From assembly GCA_964019695.1 (NCBI GenBank), contig OZ026531.1, positions 11,560,593 to 11,624,592 of the forward strand: 64,000 nucleotides of DNA, in the 5' to 3' direction. The notes under the pieces were generated by a model. The model did no database searches and was not told the DNA's origin. It worked only from the letters and a program-made list of their open reading frames with translations. Origin of the DNA: Loripinus fragilis. Taxonomy: Eukaryota > Mollusca > Bivalvia > Lucinida > Lucinidae. A program made the position numbers and the translations under genes. This document shows, in pieces, positions 21,462-31,410 of the stretch. The stretch's first letter is position 1, and each line of letters begins with the position of its first letter.

Positions 21462-21544
21462 CAGCATCACAAGCTTAATCAAACACCAAACAAAAATTTA
21501 ATTTCCTATCTCGCAGACAAACTTTTTGTTAGTCCTGATAATCA

Positions 21545-21655
21545 AATTTTTTTTAGCGTAAAGATATCCATCAGTTGGGTGCTCAAAAGAACTGTCTCAT
21601 TGAGACAGTTCTTGTGAGTACTCACAACATATGTTTAGGTTCCAGAAATAAGATA
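21545..21655 (-). mobile_element. HP element, copy 3
   Basis: The hairpin centre CTGTCTCATTGAGACAG is fully paired, with compensated changes relative to the common form. The outer left arm is shortened: ATCAGTTGGGTGCTC lacks the usual ACATATGTT. Confidence 0.8.
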
Positions 21656-21689
21656 ATTAATTTTCAACCGAAAAAAAAGCCACTTTTTT

Positions 21690-22560
21690 TTTGTCCCTGA
21701 AATTCAATACGCTATTATGAAAATATTTATAACCTAAAAAATTGCGTCCAAGTTACTAATTAAATACATCCTTCTACTACAATGTTGTAATGCTAAAGTT
21801 ATGCAAATAAGGAATAACATTTTTTCCTGACCACATTCAAAACATAATTAAAAAAAAATTTTGTTGCTTAAAACAAATCCAAGTTACTAACGTTGTAACA
21901 CAAAAGTAACGCATTTAAACATTTAGGGATACATTTTCATGACCACATTCTACGCACTATTAAGAAAAGATTTTATTGCTTAACTCTTTACTCCATAATA
22001 ACACCTTTTGACGCCTTTGAAATATCATGGATTTTAAAATATTATGGAAAATGGAGCGTTTGCGTAGCAAATGCTCCATTTTCCATAATATTTTCAAAAG
22101 TATTCAAAACTTTACTTGAATTTTTCTTGATTTTTTCAACGTTATATACAAATAGAAAATGATTTCATGATCTAAAAACAGCCTAAGGAGTATAGGTTTA
22201 AGAAATGTTAAAGTTACATACTAACATCCTGCTACTGCAGTTGTAACACTATAATAGCAAATGCAATCAAGATATAATGTTTTTCTGGACCATATTCGAT
22301 ATATGCTATAATCAAAAAAATATTTTGTCGCTCAGAAAAATGCGTCTGAATTATCACAGTTGAAATGCTATAGTAATGCAAACAAGAGAATATCTTTCTT
22401 TTTCTGACCACATTCAAATTATGCAATTAAGAAAAGAATTTATCGCCAACGTTATCCATGTTACTAACATCCTATCTACCACATTTGTTATGCTAAAGTA
22501 ATGCGAAACAAGGGATAAGATTTTTTCTGACCACATTCAATACGCTATGTGACTAAACGG
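21690..22560 (+). repeat. ~117-130 bp tandem array, five units, interrupted
   Basis: The marker TTTTTCTGACCACATTCAA recurs in recognisable form near 21825, 21940, 22283, 22400 and 22530. Each is preceded by a GCTAAAGTAATGCAAACAAG-like stretch and followed by a T/A-rich spacer. The 342-bp gap between the second and third markers is explained by a 212-bp TTAA element at 21984-22195. Confidence 0.75.
21984..22195 (-). mobile_element. TTAA-flanked palindromic element (piggyBac-type MITE), copy 1
   Basis: Left junction TTAA followed by CTCTTTACTCC; right end GGAGTATAGG followed by TTTAA. The centre is a strong hairpin: ATATTATGGAAAATGGAGC pairs with GCTCCATTTTCCATAATATT. Inverted relative of 51886-52095, with matching length and landmarks (TTTTGACGCCTTTGAAATAT, AAATAGAAAATGAT). 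It lies inside the 117-bp array. Confidence 0.8.
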
Positions 22561-22684
22561 ATATTATATTTCCATGGAAGAATGCCACGGTTTCAGCCAA
22601 CTCCTAATCCATTTGTTGCTGCCATTTGATTCCGACAATACGGAACATGCCTCCAGATATACGAGGGCGTAATTGAAAAAAAAA

Positions 22685-22830
22685 ACTTTTTTGTTTCTTA
22701 CCGAAAACATATGTTGTGGGTACTCAATAGAACCGTCTCGATGAGACGGTTCTTTTGAGCAACCAAAACATACGTTAAAATTGATGGGTAAGAAAATAAT
22801 TACAATTTTACGTTAAATTTTTTTGCGTAA
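22685..22830 (+). mobile_element. HP element, copy 4
   Basis: Hairpin AGAACCGTCTCGATGAGACG is perfect, with outer ACATATGTTGTGGGTACTCA and AACATACG. Followed by GGGTAAGAAAATAATTAC and TTTTACG. Confidence 0.85.
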
Positions 22831-23099
22831 CTGGATCTATGCTTAGGCTGTAAGATTTGCCAAGTAATCAGATCTATTCTGGTGTGTAGCTATGACAAGA
22901 TATAATGTGATAAACACGACAGTAGCGGAAAACATGGGGATAGACTAACTAAATGAGTTTGATCATTTGAAAAGAATTCTGGGTAATGACAAATAGGCAG
23001 AATTCACAGGGTACATCAAATTCAATGCATTAACAAAGATCACAATGGTAGTCTACTGGTTTTTAAAAGGACAAAATGGGCATTGTCAAGAATAATATT
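22831..23099. other. Intergenic, nothing recognised
   Basis: No repeat or coding signal recognised. Confidence 0.35.
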
Positions 23100-23250
23100 T
23101 AGCCAACAAAACAGGCACAGACCAGCCAGCCCATAAATTCAGCATTGTCTTTTCTAAGTGCCTTTGTTGCTTGCTCTATGGATGCTGCATGCAAAAATTC
23201 AATATAATAGCTAGTCTCTGTAGCTAAGCAGGCTGATTTGAGCATAGCCT
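23100..23250. mobile_element. AAAACCTGTCTT family fragment
   Basis: GGCACAGACCAGCCAGCCC, AATATAATAGCTAGTCTCTG and TAGCTAAGCAGGCTGATTTG match the interior of 18076-18312; the termini are eroded. Confidence 0.55.
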
Positions 23251-23251
23251 G

Positions 23252-23463
23252 GCCCCGAGATTATAAAACTTTATCATAGCAGGAAATTTCAACTGCTCAT
23301 AAAAAATATAGATATTTTCTTGCTTTCAAACTCTCAGGACTTGTGTTTATCATGCTTATAAATGCTAAAATGCAAAAAATATAGGCATTTTACCATTTAT
23401 GAGGATGTTAAATTTCATGCTGAGTTGAGTTGAGCATGAAAAAGTTTTATAACATTGGGGCCT
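23252..23463. mobile_element. Inverted-repeat element with GGCCCC ends
   Basis: Left GGCCCCGAGATTATAAAACT and right AGTTTTATAACATTGGGGCC form about 22-bp terminal inverted repeats. Interior AT-rich and non-coding. Only copy seen. Confidence 0.7.
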
Positions 23464-23564
23464 GATCACAAACACCAAATACAGATTTGCTCACCTGTGT
23501 TGATGTGGCAAAAATCTGGCTTTAAACACTTTACAATTCAAAAGCCCAAATACCCAGGTCTTTC

Positions 23565-24295
23565 AAAAAAAATGGGTACAGCCAATATAATATACTGGTC
23601 ACTCTGTCTACAGCAATGGGCACAGCAAATATATACTGGCCACTCCATATACAGCAATGGGTACAGCCAATATACTGGTCACTCTGTATACAGCAATGGG
23701 TACAGCCAATATACTGGTCACTCTGTATACAGCAATGGGTACAGCCAATATACTGGTCACTCTGTATACAGCAATGGGTACAGCCAATATACTGGTCACT
23801 CTGTATAGGACAATGGGTACATCCAATATACTGGTCACTCTGTATAGGGCAATGGGTACAGCCAATATACTGGTCACCCTGTATACAGCAATGGGTACAG
23901 CCAATATACTAGTCACTCAGTATATAGCAATGGGTACAGCCAATATACTGGTCACTCTCGTTACAGCAATGGGTACAGCCAATTTACTGTTCATTCTGTA
24001 TATGGCATTTATGGGAACAACCAATATGCTGGTCACTCTGGAAACAGCAATGGGTACAGCCAATATACTGGTCACTCTGTATACAGCAATGGGTACAGCC
24101 AATATACTGATCACTCTATATACAGCAATGGGTACAGCCAATATACTGGTCATTATGTATACAGCAATGGGTACAGCCAATATACTGATCACTCTATATA
24201 CAGCAATGGGTACAGCCAATATACTGGTCACTCTGTATAGGGCAATGTGTACAGCCAATATACTGTCATTTTGTACACAGCAATGGAAACTTAAA
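23565..24295 (+). repeat. 39-bp minisatellite array 2, about 18 units
   Basis: Consensus GTATACAGCAATGGGTACAG plus CCAATATACTGGTCACTCT. Homogeneity is higher than in array 1. A 216-aa frame (23657-24307) with 13-residue units like MGTANILVTLYTA, and frames of 98-152 aa in other registers and on the other strand, all stem from a stop-free 39-bp consensus. One unit near 24000 has a short insertion (GGCATTTATGGGAACA). Judged non-coding. Confidence 0.92.
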
Positions 24296-24655
24296 ACAGG
24301 GGGATAAACAATCATAATTATCTTGAAACACAGCATAAACTCAGGAGCAAAACCAATTTTATAACAAACTTTCAACTAATAGAATCTAAAAACTGGTAAA
24401 ATACTATCTAGAGTTTCTGACAACTCTAACTACAATGAACTATCCTGATGAATAAAATCATGTCAAAAGGACATTTTTATGCTCAGTAAATGGACACTTT
24501 AATGCTTGTTTTATGCTGTTTCATGGCAAAGACAACAGGACCAACATAATCTATTGCATAAATGACAATAACCTAAGGTGTAATGTGGTGTGAACACTCA
24601 TACAACTTCATTCTTTTAGTATTGGTCAAGATAACAAAATTTTGAGGGTAAAACA
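24296..24655. other. Intergenic, nothing recognised
   Basis: Nothing recognised between the minisatellite and the next HP element. Confidence 0.4.
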
Positions 24656-24657
24656 GG

Positions 24658-24838
24658 ACTTTAGTTAAGAGTGTGTAACGAAAATTCAATTTTCTTATTT
24701 CTCAATCAAAACATATGTTGTGGGTACTCAAAAGAACCGTCTCAATGAGATGGTTCTTTTGAGCACCCAAAACATATGTTAAAACTGATGGGTAAGAAAA
24801 TATTCACAATTTTATGCTGACATTTTTTGCTTATCTAA
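24658..24838 (+). mobile_element. HP element, copy 5 (near full length)
   Basis: Starts AGGACTTTAGTTAAGAGTGT and ends TTTTTTGCTTATCTAAACC. The arms are CCGTCTC and GAGATGG, one mismatch (G:T). With copies 9 and 12 it defines one element end as GCTTTAGTTAAGAGTGCGTA. Confidence 0.88.
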
Positions 24839-24844
24839 ACCGGT

Positions 24845-24975
24845 GGGAATATTTAACTTATCCATCTGTTTCAACATTTGTTTTGGGTGCTCAGAAGAAC
24901 CATCTCATTGATACGGTTCTTTTTGAGTACCCACAACATATGTTTTGATTGAGAAATAAGAATTTTTTAAACACT
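24845..24975 (-). mobile_element. HP element, copy 6
   Basis: Tail-to-tail with copy 5, only a few bases apart. Hairpin CCATCTC / GATACGG partly mismatched. Confidence 0.8.
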
Positions 24976-25145
24976 CTAGAGATTTCTGTTAATTATCTTA
25001 TACACTATTCAAATATGAATGTTCAGGAAGCTTGTGGGCTTCTTCTATTATGACTAAGTGTGTATACAAACAGCAAAAACAGCAAAGGCTCAGGTGAGAC
25101 TGCATGAATGCGCTGGTGTCTGAGCTTTGCTTGCCTGAGCGGAAC

Positions 25146-25310
25146 AAAAAAATTCTTATCTATCAACCAAAACATATCTTGTGGGTACTTAAAAGAACCG
25201 TCTCAATGAGACAGTTCTTTTGAGCACCCCAAAAATATGTTAAAAGTGATGGGTAAGAAAATATTAAATTTTACAAGTATACCCTCACAAATTTTGTTTA
25301 TCTAAGCTTG
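25146..25310 (+). mobile_element. HP element, copy 7
   Basis: AACCAAAACATATCTTGTGG, hairpin CCGTCTCAATGAGACAG, GGGTAAGAAAATATTAAAT; ends GTTTATCTAAGC. Confidence 0.82.
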
Positions 25311-25910
25311 TGCGATGATTAAATAAGTACATGTACCGAAATCTCAAGCACTGAACAGTCCCTTTCAACAATTATCCAGTCATATTGTGACACTCAGTTA
25401 TTCTATACAGTTTCTGACCAAACCATGAGCATTTTCATCAGTACTTTAAAATTAGTGAATTTGTTAACACAAAGAATTATTTCCAACTGCATGCACATAA
25501 GTATGAAATTCATGTTTATACACCATTCCCATTGCTCAACACAATTACAAATAATTAAGAATTAATATTCCCTTTTGAACACAATTACAAAGCATTTATT
25601 CCTACTATGCACAACTGCAAAGAACTATTGCCTATAATTAATATGCAAATACGGTACATAGCTTTTTCATTGTACTAATTTTTCTGAAGTATAAATGGAT
25701 ATTTCAAACCATTTTTTTCTGCTATATAGAATGATATTTTATACCAATATTTTTATGTATATAACTTGGTATATATTCTATACCTCACTATCTAATTTCC
25801 AGCAAAAAATAAATTCACATGTTGAAAGGGTAACACTTTAAATCCTGATCAAGTGATCTAGATAAACCCTATTCACAAAAGACAACATTTACAATTCCAA
25901 CTTCTAATGT
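25311..25910. other. Intergenic, weak short repeats
   Basis: ACACAATTACAAA-type motifs recur about three times between 25535 and 25625. The rest is AT-rich and unrecognised. Confidence 0.4.
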
Positions 25911-25914
25911 TGTT

Positions 25915-26380
25915 ATCCTTATTTCAAGCAATTTGATTGGCTAGAGAAAATCAAATTGCTTCAAATTTCTCTAACTAAAATTGCTTCAAATTTCTCCAGC
26001 TATATAATCAAATTTGTTGCATTTTCTCCATCCAATCAAATTGCTTAAAATTTTCCATCCAATCATATTACTTCAAATTTCTCCAGCTAATCAAATTGAA
26101 TGAATTTTCTCCATCTAATCAAATTGCTTGAATAAAATTTTCTCCATCCAATCAACTTGCTTAAAATTTCTTCAGCCAATCAACTTGCTTAAAATTTCTT
26201 CAGCCAATCAAATTGCATGAATTCTCTTCTCTCTAAATTTCTCCACGTCAAAATATTTGCTTCAAACTTCTCCAGCTAATATTAATGAAATTGCTTGTAT
26301 TTCTCCAGTTAATCAAATGACTTAAATTTTCTCCTACAGCCAATCAAATCGCTTTAAATAAGTGCAATATAAAAATTCTC
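25915..26380 (+). repeat. ~28-30 bp minisatellite, about 14 units
   Basis: Unit AATCAAATTGCTTAAAATTT plus CTCCATCC or CTCCAGCT, highly variable in length and sequence. Confidence 0.8.
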
Positions 26381-26394
26381 CAGCCAGGAACAGT

Positions 26395-26565
26395 CATTAG
26401 CATCTCAAAACAGCTCAAATACTCATTGAATCTTAAAACACGCCCTTAATATATCTCAAAACCAGGAATCAAGTACTTATCATATCTCAAAATAGGGAGT
26501 AAACTATTCATGGAGTCTCAAGAGGGAGTAAAATACTCATCATTTCTCAAAACAAATTCTTCCTC
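26395..26565 (+). repeat. ~30-bp minisatellite, about five units
   Basis: CATATCTCAAAA followed by AGGGAGTAAAATACTCAT in about five degenerate copies, directly after the previous array but with a different unit. Confidence 0.65.
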
Positions 26566-26624
26566 AGGGCACTTAGTTCAAATGATTTTTCCAGAATGAA
26601 GAATTATTATCACAGGTTTAGATA

Positions 26625-26805
26625 TTAAACAAAACTTTTCAGTGTAAAAATGTAAATATTTTCTTACCCATCAGTTTTAACATATGTTTTTGGTGCTAAA
26701 AAGAACTGTCTCATTGAGACGATTCTTTTGAGTAACCACAACATATGTTTTGGTTGAGAAATAAGAAAATTAAATTTTCGTTACACCCTCTTAGCTTAAA
26801 AGTCC
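26625..26805 (-). mobile_element. HP element, copy 8
   Basis: TTCTTACCCATCAGTTTTAA, hairpin CTGTCTCATTGAGACGA, then CACAACATATGTTTTGGTTG and AATTTTCGTTACACCCTCTT. Confidence 0.85.
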
Positions 26806-27200
26806 TGATAAGAAACTAATTTTTTCCAAACTGTTGCAGTAAATACATGTATTTCAGAAAACATATGGTACATGCCATTTTTCATAATATATAAATTATA
26901 AAAAACAATATTTCTTAGACATTTTAAACACCTTTTTATCCATTTTTATACGCATAATGGTACACATAATTTTGCAGTTGTTAGTATAAAACAATAATTA
27001 TTCCCTCATGAAAACACAAGCTTTCTCATCAAAGAAAATTTTCACACTGCATTATGCGATAATGAATCTGTCACTGACTGACCTTATCCCTGCAAAACTA
27101 AATTTTAACCAGGGACGATTAACCGTTTTCCTGCCAAGTTACGATTTTTTTGTTGTCTGCTTCTGGTCTGCTTATGTTCTTGTCAGTGACTTGCAGCCTT
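26806..27200. other. Intergenic, one weak element remnant
   Basis: A TTAACCGTTTTCCTGCCAAG stretch near 27118 may be the end of a TTAA-type element; the partner end was not found. Confidence 0.4.
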
Positions 27201-27204
27201 TGTG

Positions 27205-27297
27205 ATCACCCTCTTAAGTGTTGTGTTTTCTTGAGTTTTTGTCACTTTCCCATGTTTGATTGTATTGATTCCTGATCTTTGCCTTCCCACACCAGAT
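27205..27297 (+). mobile_element. Non-LTR retrotransposon 3' end fragment
   Basis: TTTTTGTCACTTTCCCATGT and GATTGTATTGATTCCTGATC, then TTTGCC, match the 3' end of the element at 1239-2315. Its expected (CTTA)n is replaced by an abutting inverted-repeat element. Confidence 0.65.
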
Positions 27298-27478
27298 AGG
27301 TGGAAATTGAAAATGTTATCAACAATCAACGAACGGGGATCAATCGATAGAAACAGTGTTTTTGATTGCCATTTGTCACCAGTGGGGCAACAAATGGCAA
27401 TAAAAAAATGTCTATATTGATTTTTGATCTACATTCATCGAAAGAATTGGCGGTTTCGATTGCCGCCTATCTGGTGTG
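27298..27478. mobile_element. Inverted-repeat element with CACACCAGATAGG ends
   Basis: Left CACACCAGATAGGTGGAAAT; right ATTGCCGCCTATCTGGTGTG, inverted. The centre pairs GCCATTTGTCACC with CAACAAATGGC. 181 bp, non-coding, single copy in the window. Confidence 0.75.
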
Positions 27479-27519
27479 CTTCCTCTCTGCTTTAATGAGG
27501 ATCCATTGCTTGAAAATGC

Positions 27520-27747
27520 ATGCAGGGGTGGATCCAGGTTTTCTGGAAAGGGGGTTCATATATATAAAGGTGTGGGGGTTTGCTTTGCTGATTTTATCTC
27601 ATTTTTCTTAAATATTCCATGAAAATGAATTAATTTGGTCTCACTGAGACCAAATTATTTTATTTTCATAGGATACATGTATTTAAAAATGGGGGATGTG
27701 GAGGGGCTTCCAGCGAACCCCCTAAACCCCCTCTCGATCCGCCACTG
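27520..27747. mobile_element. GGATCCAG-ended element
   Basis: GGTGGATCCAGGTTTTCTGG with GGGGGTTC on the left and GAACCCCC, CCCTCTCGATCCGCCACTG on the right. The centre is a perfect dyad AATTTGGTCTCACTGAGACC plus AAATT. Confidence 0.65.
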
Positions 27748-27797
27748 ATATGCTTATATTACGGGAATGTTGTAGGTTAACACTGAATTACAGGATT

Positions 27798-27993
27798 TTG
27801 TTTGATTTGATTCTTTACATCCCAGTCAACAATTTTTAAGTTATGCCAGGATGGGTCTTACTGGGTTGAACCAGTATAAGCAAGGATAAATGTTTCTTGC
27901 TCAAGGACACAACACAGTAACCCCGGTGAGGCTCAAACCCACGGGCCCTGGGTCTTGAGTCAAGCACTCTACCAGTGAGCCACTGCGCTCCCT
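27798..27993 (-). mobile_element. tRNA-derived SINE
   Basis: Minus strand: GGAGCGCAGTGGCTCACTGG, TAGAGTGCTTGACTCAAGAC, then GTGGGTTTGAGCCTCACC (B-box-like GGTTTGAGCC), GTGTCCTTGAGCAAGAAACA and GTTCAACCCAGTAAGACCC. Ends at AATCAAATCAAAC. One of the two best heads in the window. Confidence 0.82.
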
Positions 27994-28054
27994 GTTCAAT
28001 TACAGGATAATAAACGGGGAGGAGTGTAGTGCATAAAAATATGCACAGGTTTAG

Positions 28055-28230
28055 ATAAACAAAAAAATTCAACGTAAAATTGTTAATATTTTCTTATCCA
28101 TCAATTTTAACATATGTTTCGGGTGCTCAAAAGAACCGTCTCAATGAGACGGTTCTTTTGAGTACCCACAACATATATTTTGGTTGAGAAATAACAAAAT
28201 TAAATTTTCGCTACGCACTCTTAACTAAAG
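28055..28230 (-). mobile_element. HP element, copy 9 (near full length)
   Basis: TAGATAAACAAAAAAATTC on the left, perfect hairpin ACCGTCTCAATGAGACGGT, and right end CGCACTCTTAACTAAAGCCC. Confidence 0.88.
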
Positions 28231-28389
28231 CCCTGGCATGACAATATGCTGAGTTTCCACTGAGAATTACAACAACAAAAAAATTGCAAAACAAAGCTTA
28301 TATATGAATGAATCACATACGTATTTAAATACCACATATGTCAATATTTTCAAGCTAAGACGTTGAACAGCTGATCAGAATCATAATAG

Positions 28390-28600
28390 GCCTAGACGTG
28401 AGAAAAACTGTCTTGGGGGTTTCCGACCATTAATTCAGAATAGCTAAAAAAAAACTCAATTTCACTTGAGCAAGTTTAGATATGATACTTTCGAATAAGC
28501 CAATAACAAAGGTGCTGATCAGTCTGTGCAGATGCGCAGGCTGGTCTGGGCCTTTCTAGTTTATTTGCAAACACCAAAGATTTTCTCATGTCGATGAACA
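28390..28600. mobile_element. AAAACCTGTCTT family element
   Basis: GACGTGAGAAAAACTGTCTT on the left, ACCAAAGATTTTCTCATGTC on the right; interior CAGTCTGTGCAGATGCGCAG. Confidence 0.7.
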
Positions 28601-28604
28601 AAAA

Positions 28605-28800
28605 TTCTGAGATTTGTTATAGAAAACATATGGATCACCAGGGCATGACATTTTTGTACTTATCATATGACGTCGCGTCTGGGAGTGAAATAACGCCATG
28701 CAATAAAATCCATAAACCACTAGTGGTTTACTGATTTTCAGGAAACATAATGACATCCATAACAACGTTGCATACATAATGACAAAATTCTGATGAAAAT
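28605..28800. mobile_element. Dispersed element with CCACTAGTGG core, copy 1
   Basis: GTCTGGGAGTGAAATAACGC, AAACCACTAGTGGTTTACTG and GTTGCATACATAATGACAAA are shared, inverted, with 41600-41765; a third fragment is at 34850-34890. Confidence 0.65.
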
Positions 28801-28804
28801 TTCT

Positions 28805-29095
28805 GGATCCACCCTCAACTTGTTACCGATAACCTCTGCAAACTGTTTGGGCCTAGATCAAGCCTGATGGTTCACCTCTGCTTGACACTTTAATGGTTTT
28901 GTGCCGGCCAGTCATTACTTTTGTTGTCTGCTCCACATTGACCGCTCATGTTCTTAAGTAACCTGTATTGCAAACAATATGGACAGGCAGATCATATTGT
29001 TTGCTTCCAAGATAAAATCTTAATGAAGTGCAACTGTATATATGCAGCAGGCGTAAATATTACCCAGCATGCAAAGAGTTTATACAGTCAGCATA
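28805..29095. mobile_element. TTAA/CTCTTTGC family remnant(s)
   Basis: TTACCGATAACCTCTGCAAAC, TGTTTGGGCCTAGATCAAGC and, at the far end, TACCCAGCATGCAAAGAGTT. Probably two overlapping or rearranged copies; a dyad around TTGCAAACAATATG / CATATTGTTTGC lies between. Confidence 0.5.
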
Positions 29096-29119
29096 TCCAG
29101 GCCTCCAGACTGAAAATGA

Positions 29120-29275
29120 TTTTTTATTACTCAACCAAAACATATGTTGTGGGTACTCAAAAGAATCGTCTCGATGAGACGGTTCTTTTGAGCACCCAAA
29201 ACACATGTTTAAACTGATGGATAGGAAAATATCGCAATTTTACGCTCAAAAAGTTTGCTTAACTGGCCCTATGGC
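29120..29275 (+). mobile_element. HP element, copy 10
   Basis: CAACCAAAACATATGTTGTG, hairpin CGTCTCGATGAGACG, AACACATGTTTAAACTGATG. Confidence 0.85.
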
Positions 29276-29424
29276 GTATCTAATGACATGGATCATATTT
29301 ATGTGACAGCTGCTTGTTTAAGGCCATGAAAATGACCAGTGACAGCTGGCTATAACACTATATCATAATTCATTTTCTGCCTTTGTAAGCAGCATAATTA
29401 CATAAAAATTAATTACCCTATTTA

Positions 29425-29700
29425 ATCCACTGGCATAGCCAGAACGCTGAAAAAGTTACGCACATCAGTAACGCATAGACTACTAGATCAAGCAGTGATG
29501 CTTTCTAATTGTGTCCCTTTTCAAAATGGGAACTTCTCTTAAAGGAAAGAATTTGCTCCCAAAGGGAGCAAAATCTTTTCTTTAAGAGCAGTTCCTTATG
29601 GTATGGAATAATCACATTTTACCACATTAGGTGACCTCCCTTGAATGTTGTTATATTTATTAGGCACTTGCGTAACATGGGTAATGAGAGCTAGGCCAAT
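29425..29700 (+). repeat. Dispersed ~280-bp repeat, copy 1
   Basis: TAGCCAGAACGCTGAAAAAG, AAATGGGAACTTCTCTTAAA and GGTGACCTCCCTTGAATGTT recur inverted at 39965-40255. An internal dyad pairs GAAAGAATTTGCTCCC with GGGAGCAAAATCTTTTC. Confidence 0.75.
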
Positions 29701-29784
29701 GTAATCAATGGAATTTCCATTAAATTTGATCAAAAGTTTTCTTCTACACCAGCTATGACTGCATGCCTTCCGTTTTTAAATACA

Positions 29785-30378
29785 CCAAAAGCAATTCCTA
29801 GATTATTGAATTGTATAATGCAGTGATTGGTGGGTTTAATTTGCCAAAAAATCAATAATTCCTAGTTGAATTGAATAGTATGCAGTGATTGGTGGATTTA
29901 ATTTGCCAAAAAATCAATCATTCCTAGTTGAATTGAATAGTATGCAGTGATTGGTGGATTTAATTTGCCAAAAAATCAATCATTCCTAGTTGAATTGAAT
30001 AGTATGCAGTGATTGGTGGATTTAATTTGTCAAAAAATAAATAATTCCTAGTTGAATTGAATAGTATGCAGTGATTGGTTGGTTTAATTTGCCAATAATC
30101 AATAATTCCTAGTTGAATTGAATAGTATGCAGTGATTGGTGGATTTAATTTGCCAAAAAATCAATCATTCCTAGTTGAATTGAATAGTATGCAGTGATTG
30201 GTGGATTTAGTTTGTCAAAAAATAAATGATTCCTAGTTGAATTGAATAGTATGTAGTGATTGGTGGGTTAAATTAGCCAAAAAAATCAATAATTCCTAAA
30301 TTTTTGAATACTATGCAATGAATGGTTGGTCTACTTTGCCAAAAAATCAATAATTCCTAGATTAATGAATAGTACAGG
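29785..30378 (+). repeat. 62-bp minisatellite, about nine units
   Basis: Unit AATTCCTAGTTGAATTGAAT, AGTATGCAGTGATTGGTGG, then ATTTAATTTGCC and a short A run. Period measured as 62 between successive CCTAGTTGAA sites (29861, 29923, 29985). An inverted, older array of the same unit is at 33780-34125. Confidence 0.92.
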
Positions 30379-31000
30379 TCAGTCCTGTTAGTACACGTCG
30401 CGTTACTACGCGAGTATGCTTATAGCGCGAATCTGCCTTGGCTCCCAAAATAAAAAAAAATTATTTGAGAAAAAATCTCTCATCTATCAAAACTGCTGTT
30501 TACTAATTTAAAAATATATTTTGGGAAAACATTACACTATTCACTCATGGAATAAATAATGCATGCCTAATTAATCTCTTGTTGTTGTAAATACGCCAGT
30601 GAGCAGAGTCTGCACAAAAAGGTTGACCTGACTTCCACTGGGTAATTTGCCCAAAAGATATTGTTGTGTATTCTATCTTTCTGCCCTGTCCTTTGTCTGA
30701 ATAGTTTCCTGTAATTGCAGCAATTAAAATCAATAAAGTTGACACCTGCTGAGCTCACAACACAACACAAGCCAGTCGTCCAAGGACCTCGGACAGTCTT
30801 AATGAAGGATTGCCCATAAAAATTGCCAGAAACAAGTTTCAAAGAAAACGATAGTTTTTCCATCAAAAAGATAATAGTATTAACTCTCGAATTGTCCGCA
30901 AAAGTGTTTTTCTCATTGGACAAGTACCTTTTTAAAACTCTGGGTTGAAAACCCTGTTTTTGCTATTCAACATATAGAAAATAGAAAAAGTTTTACTAAA
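30379..31000. other. Intergenic with an unexplained 118-aa open frame (minus, 30567-30923)
   Basis: The minus-strand frame is cysteine-containing, starts with Met and ends QQQEIN. It has no signal peptide, transmembrane pattern or domain that I recognise, and no splice-site context was established. AGACTGTCCGAGGTCCTT occurs inverted here (30783-30800) and again, in direct sense, at about 31844-31861. I do not call it a gene. Confidence 0.4.
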
Positions 31001-31007
31001 GTGCTTT

Positions 31008-31090
31008 CCCCCCCGTGACCAAATTAATCCTTTTGCATACGGTTGTAGTTTTATTTTTCACACATCACATAAAAACGGCATGAATGGTCA

Positions 31091-31125
<35 letters not shown>
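31008..31125. repeat. Inverted repeat with 34-base poly-G arm
   Basis: CCCCCCCGTGACC (31008-31020) is mirrored by GGTCAC plus poly-G from 31086. The G run extends unbroken 31092-31125. It looks like one arm of a short foldback element expanded by slippage. Confidence 0.7.
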
Positions 31126-31126
<1 letters not shown>

Positions 31127-31219
31127 ACGATGTCAAAATGCTCAAAAACAATTTATTAAAAAATCTTATTCGGAACTTATTTTGTGCAAGCCTGTAGGTA
31201 AATATCAATTTACAATGGC

Positions 31220-31410
31220 ATGTATCAGGGCTTTAGTTATGATTGCGTACCAAGTAATTAATTGTCCTATATATCAACCAAAACATATATGTGGGTACTC
31301 AAAAGAACCATCGCAATGAGATGGTTCTTTTAAGCACCAAATTATGGGTTAAATCTGATGATTAAAGAAAACATTTATAATTTTAAGCTCAAAATTGTGT
31401 TTATCTAGAC
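31220..31410 (+). mobile_element. HP element, copy 11
   Basis: Starts AGGGCTTTAGTTATGATTGC, hairpin CCATCGCAATGAGATGG, ends TGTTTATCTAGAC. Full length but diverged. Confidence 0.82.

Noticed and set aside
23657..24307. 216-aa open frame as a repeat protein gene
   Set aside because: It lies wholly in a 39-bp tandem array whose consensus lacks stops in several frames on both strands; no flanking coding sequence or splice context.
29785..30378. CRISPR-like array
   Set aside because: The whole 62-bp unit repeats; there is no repeat/spacer alternation.
30567..30923. Host protein-coding exon
   Set aside because: No recognised domain, no supporting splice structure and a length within chance for AT-rich DNA of this size.
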